From Thermoflexales bacterium (lineage in GTDB: Bacteria; Chloroflexota; Anaerolineae; Fen-1058), in contig JAUQXD010000241.1 of the NCBI GenBank assembly GCA_030834835.1, positions 1 through 7,519 of the forward strand: 7,519 nt of DNA. The letters are read 5' to 3'. Below, piece by piece: positions 6,097 through 7,519 of this stretch (positions are counted from its first letter, which is position 1; each line of letters opens with the position of its first letter). The position numbers and the translations under genes were made by a program. The notes under the pieces were generated by a model, which was not told where the DNA came from, searched no databases, and saw only the letters and a list, made by a program, of their open reading frames with translations.

Positions 6097-6105
6097 TGAT
6101 ATGAT
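6097..6105 (+). promoter_or_regulatory. Candidate extended -10 promoter for the DUF6159-like gene
   Basis: TGATATGAT (6097-6105) fits the extended -10 pattern TGnTATAAT with one mismatch. The -35 is poor (TTCAGC, 6075-6080, 19-base spacer), as is usual for extended -10 promoters. Transcription would begin near 6112, about 44 bases before ATG 6156. An inverted repeat TGATCG (6102-6107) / CGATCA (6120-6125) covers the -10 edge and the expected start, a place where a repressor could bind. This promoter would make the gene independent of the transporter operon. Confidence 0.4.
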
Positions 6106-6155
6106 CGGGGTGTCTTCCACGATCAAACCTAGTCTCATATCCAAGGAGCCACACC

Positions 6156-6995
6156 ATGCAGCGTCTATCCAATAGTTGGAGTCTGGTCAAAGCAAGTTGG
6201 GCCGTACTGCGCGCCGACAAAGAGCTGATCATCTTTCCAATCATCGCCTTCATCGGCTCGATCATCGTCACGATCACGTTCATCGTGCCGATGGTGATCA
6301 CGCGGATGTTTGATGGACTCAGCGACGGCCGCGGCGGCCAGGTCGGACTGTATGTGTTCAGTTTCCTGTTCTATCTGGTGCAGTACACTGTGGTGATCTT
6401 TTCCAACTCGGCCCTGATGGGTGCGGCCACCATCCGATTGAAGGGCGGCGACCCGACGGTGAGTGACGGGCTGCGCATTGCGAGTTCGCACTTCGGCGCG
6501 ATCGTGGGCTATGCGCTGATCTCGGCCACAGTGGGCATGATCCTGCGCGCCATTGCCGAACGCGGCATCATCGGCCGCATCGTCTCATCGTTATTCGGGA
6601 TGGCCTGGAACATCATCACCTATCTGGCGGTGCCCGTGCTTGTGATCGAAAACGTCGGACCGATCGAAGCGGTGAAGCGCAGCGGCGCGCTGCTGAAGAA
6701 AACGTGGGGCGAACAAATCGTCGGCAACTTCGGCATGGGCGCGGTGTTCGGGTTGATCTTCCTGGCGTTGATGCTATTGTTCGTGCCGGTGATCGTTGCC
6801 GTGGCGTCAACGCAATCGGCCGGCCTGATCATCTTCGTCATCGTGGCCTATGTGCTCCTGATGATCGGCCTGGGCCTGTTCAGTTCGGCGCTGGGCGGCA
6901 TCTACACCGCCGCAGTCTATCAGTACGCCACCACCGGCGAGGCCGGCGAGTTCTTCGACGCGAATCTGGTGCAGAATGCGTTTCGCACGAAGTAA
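6156..6995 (+). CDS. DUF6159-like polytopic membrane protein
   Basis: A 279-residue integral membrane protein of unknown function. ATG 6156 is preceded by AAGGAG (6143-6148) with a seven-base spacer. The N-terminus RLSNSWSLVKASWAVLRADKE (3-23), an amphipathic cytoplasmic stretch before the first helix, is the hallmark by which I assign it to the DUF6159 family. Six hydrophobic segments follow near 24-49, 64-90, 113-132, 146-165, 190-218 and 222-250. A second conserved-looking block spans helix 4 and the next loop: WNIITYLAVPVLVIENVG (151-168), then EAVKRSGALLKKTWGE (171-186). The tail GEAGEFFDANLVQNAFRTK is soluble. No catalytic motif, transporter signature or metal site is evident. The 162-base gap, own promoter candidate and own ribosome site suggest it is expressed apart from the transporter genes. 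The family name is from memory of its N-terminal pattern; a more distant membrane family is possible. Confidence 0.85.
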   Translation: MQRLSNSWSLVKASWAVLRADKELIIFPIIAFIGSIIVTITFIVPMVITRMFDGLSDGRGGQVGLYVFSFLFYLVQYTVVIFSNSALMGAATIRLKGGDPTVSDGLRIASSHFGAIVGYALISATVGMILRAIAERGIIGRIVSSLFGMAWNIITYLAVPVLVIENVGPIEAVKRSGALLKKTWGEQIVGNFGMGAVFGLIFLALMLLFVPVIVAVASTQSAGLIIFVIVAYVLLMIGLGLFSSALGGIYTAAVYQYATTGEAGEFFDANLVQNAFRTK

Positions 6996-7006
6996 GCGAG
7001 TCTGAC

Positions 7007-7113
7007 GAGTGATGAGTGACGAGTGAAAAATGTGGAGAATGAGCGTCCCAAGACGCGGCGCGTTGAGTAACGAGTGACGAGTGAAATCGCGGAGTGAGCG
7101 TCCCCAGACGCGG
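7007..7113 (+). repeat. Imperfect 58-bp tandem repeat, two copies
   Basis: GAGTGATGAGTGACGAGTGAAA (7007-7028) recurs as GAGTAACGAGTGACGAGTGAAA (7065-7086), 58 bases later; both contain GAGTGACGAGTGAAA exactly (7014-7028, 7072-7086). The second half also repeats: GAGCGTCCCAAGACGCGG (7041-7058) and GAGCGTCCCCAGACGCGG (7096-7113, about 55 bases apart through a small deletion). Within each unit the 7-mer GAGTGAC/GAGTGA is itself iterated. Translations are low-complexity and not protein-like. The array starts 12 bases after the DUF6159-like stop codon. Confidence 0.7.
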
Positions 7114-7143
7114 GTGGTTCATACATTTGGGGACGCTCATTCC
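7091..7143. repeat. Long hairpin from an inverted third copy of the repeat
   Basis: GGAGTGAGCGTCCCCA (7091-7106) pairs with TGGGGACGCTCATTCC (7128-7143), sixteen pairs with one G-T wobble, and two more pairs may form inside around a 17-base loop. The right arm is an inverted copy of the GAGCGTCCC core found twice in the tandem array. It ends 18 bases before the next start codon. Lack of a T-run argues against intrinsic termination. A dispersed palindromic element is the simplest reading; an effect on mRNA ends is possible. Confidence 0.65.
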
Positions 7144-7161
7144 TCAACCGGGGAGTGACGA

Positions 7162-7519
7162 ATGACCACCGATGATCTGGCGACCGTTCAACGCGCCATC
7201 GATGCGGGCAACGCGCAGTGGCGAACGGCCTTCAAAACTCAAGACGCCGAATTGCTGGCGAACATCTTCATCGCCGACGGCGCGCTGTTGCGAATGAACG
7301 GCGATGTGGTACGGGGGCGCGAGGCCATCCGCGAACGGATGGGCGGCGCGATGCAGCGTCTCGGTCCGTCCGATGTCACCGTCACCACGCTGAACACCTG
7401 GGTCATCGACGATACGGCTCACGAGTACGGCGCGTACACGTACACGTGGCGCGGCGACGGTCAGCCCGCTCATGATTCGGGTCATTACGTCGTCGTGTGG
7501 AAGCGCCAGGCCGACGGCT
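7162..7519 (+). CDS. SnoaL/DUF4440-like NTF2-fold protein, 3'-truncated by window edge
   Basis: The first 119 codons of a gene that runs off the right edge. ATG 7162 follows GGGGAG (7150-7155) with a six-base spacer. The N-terminal helix DLATVQRAIDAGNAQWRTAFKT, then DAELLANIFIADGALL (28-43), VVRGREAIRERM (49-60), an alternating strand region DVTVTTLNTWVIDDTAHEYG (71-90), and HYVVVWKRQADG (108-119) are the usual order of the small alpha+beta barrel known from DUF4440 and SnoaL-like proteins. Such proteins are soluble, about 130-150 residues, and range from ketosteroid-isomerase-like enzymes to calcium/calmodulin kinase association domains; the pocket residues do not allow a specific function here. 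In relatives the last strand follows the WKR segment closely, so only a short C-terminus should be missing. It is separated from the DUF6159-like gene by the repeat array, and co-transcription is uncertain. Confidence 0.87.
   Translation, partial: MTTDDLATVQRAIDAGNAQWRTAFKTQDAELLANIFIADGALLRMNGDVVRGREAIRERMGGAMQRLGPSDVTVTTLNTWVIDDTAHEYGAYTYTWRGDGQPAHDSGHYVVVWKRQADG

Noticed and set aside
7007..7143. Repeat array as a CRISPR
   Set aside because: Only two direct copies with imperfect units, the intervening sequence is itself repeated, and the third copy is inverted; no cas gene is present.
6880..7147. Minus-strand frames of 75-86 codons over the repeat array
   Set aside because: Their translations (SLVT, HSS repeats) come from the GAGTGAC iterations and overlap the end of a well-supported gene.

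Overview
The window looks like a piece of a GC-rich bacterial chromosome, most likely from the phylum Chloroflexota (Anaerolineae or Caldilineae type). The grounds are indirect: extracytoplasmic lipoproteins with long Thr/Pro/Ala-rich linkers after the lipid cysteine, a lipoprotein with a sulfatase-modifying-factor-like domain beside a peptide-type ABC transporter, a DUF6159-type membrane protein, and gene gaps full of short palindromic repeats. No rRNA, tRNA, transposase, integrase or CRISPR array was seen. All genes read on the + strand.

Layout. Positions 3-1262 hold the C-terminal 419 residues of a family 5 extracellular solute-binding protein (SBP) whose start lies outside the window. A 580-base gap (1263-1842) follows. 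It holds a strong intrinsic terminator, a cluster of tandem and inverted repeats, a second hairpin, an iterated motif, and a Shine-Dalgarno-like site with a doubtful 46-codon leader ORF. Next come a complete second SBP (1843-3885, about 70% identical to the first by hand count), a GTG-started lipoprotein with an FGE/SUMF1-like domain (3972-4940), and a DppC/OppC-type permease (4959-5993). Spacing suggests the last three form one operon, with a hairpin after the SBP gene that may set its expression higher than the rest. After a 162-base gap with a palindrome pair and a plausible extended -10 promoter come a DUF6159-like six-helix membrane protein (6156-6995), a repeat-filled gap, and a SnoaL/DUF4440-like NTF2-fold protein cut by the window edge (7162-7519).

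How the genes fit together. The SBPs should capture a peptide or other small solute outside the membrane and hand it to a permease dimer. Only the C-type permease is here. Its usual B-type partner and the two ATPases are absent from the window, and the slot between SBP and DppC where DppB often sits is taken by the FGE-like lipoprotein. That lipoprotein lacks the cysteine pair of true formylglycine-generating enzymes, so it may be a binding or structural accessory of the transporter instead of an enzyme. The last two genes have no visible link to transport.

The most unusual points are the transporter arrangement and the repeat-dense gaps. I see no clear sign of a new defence or mobile system.
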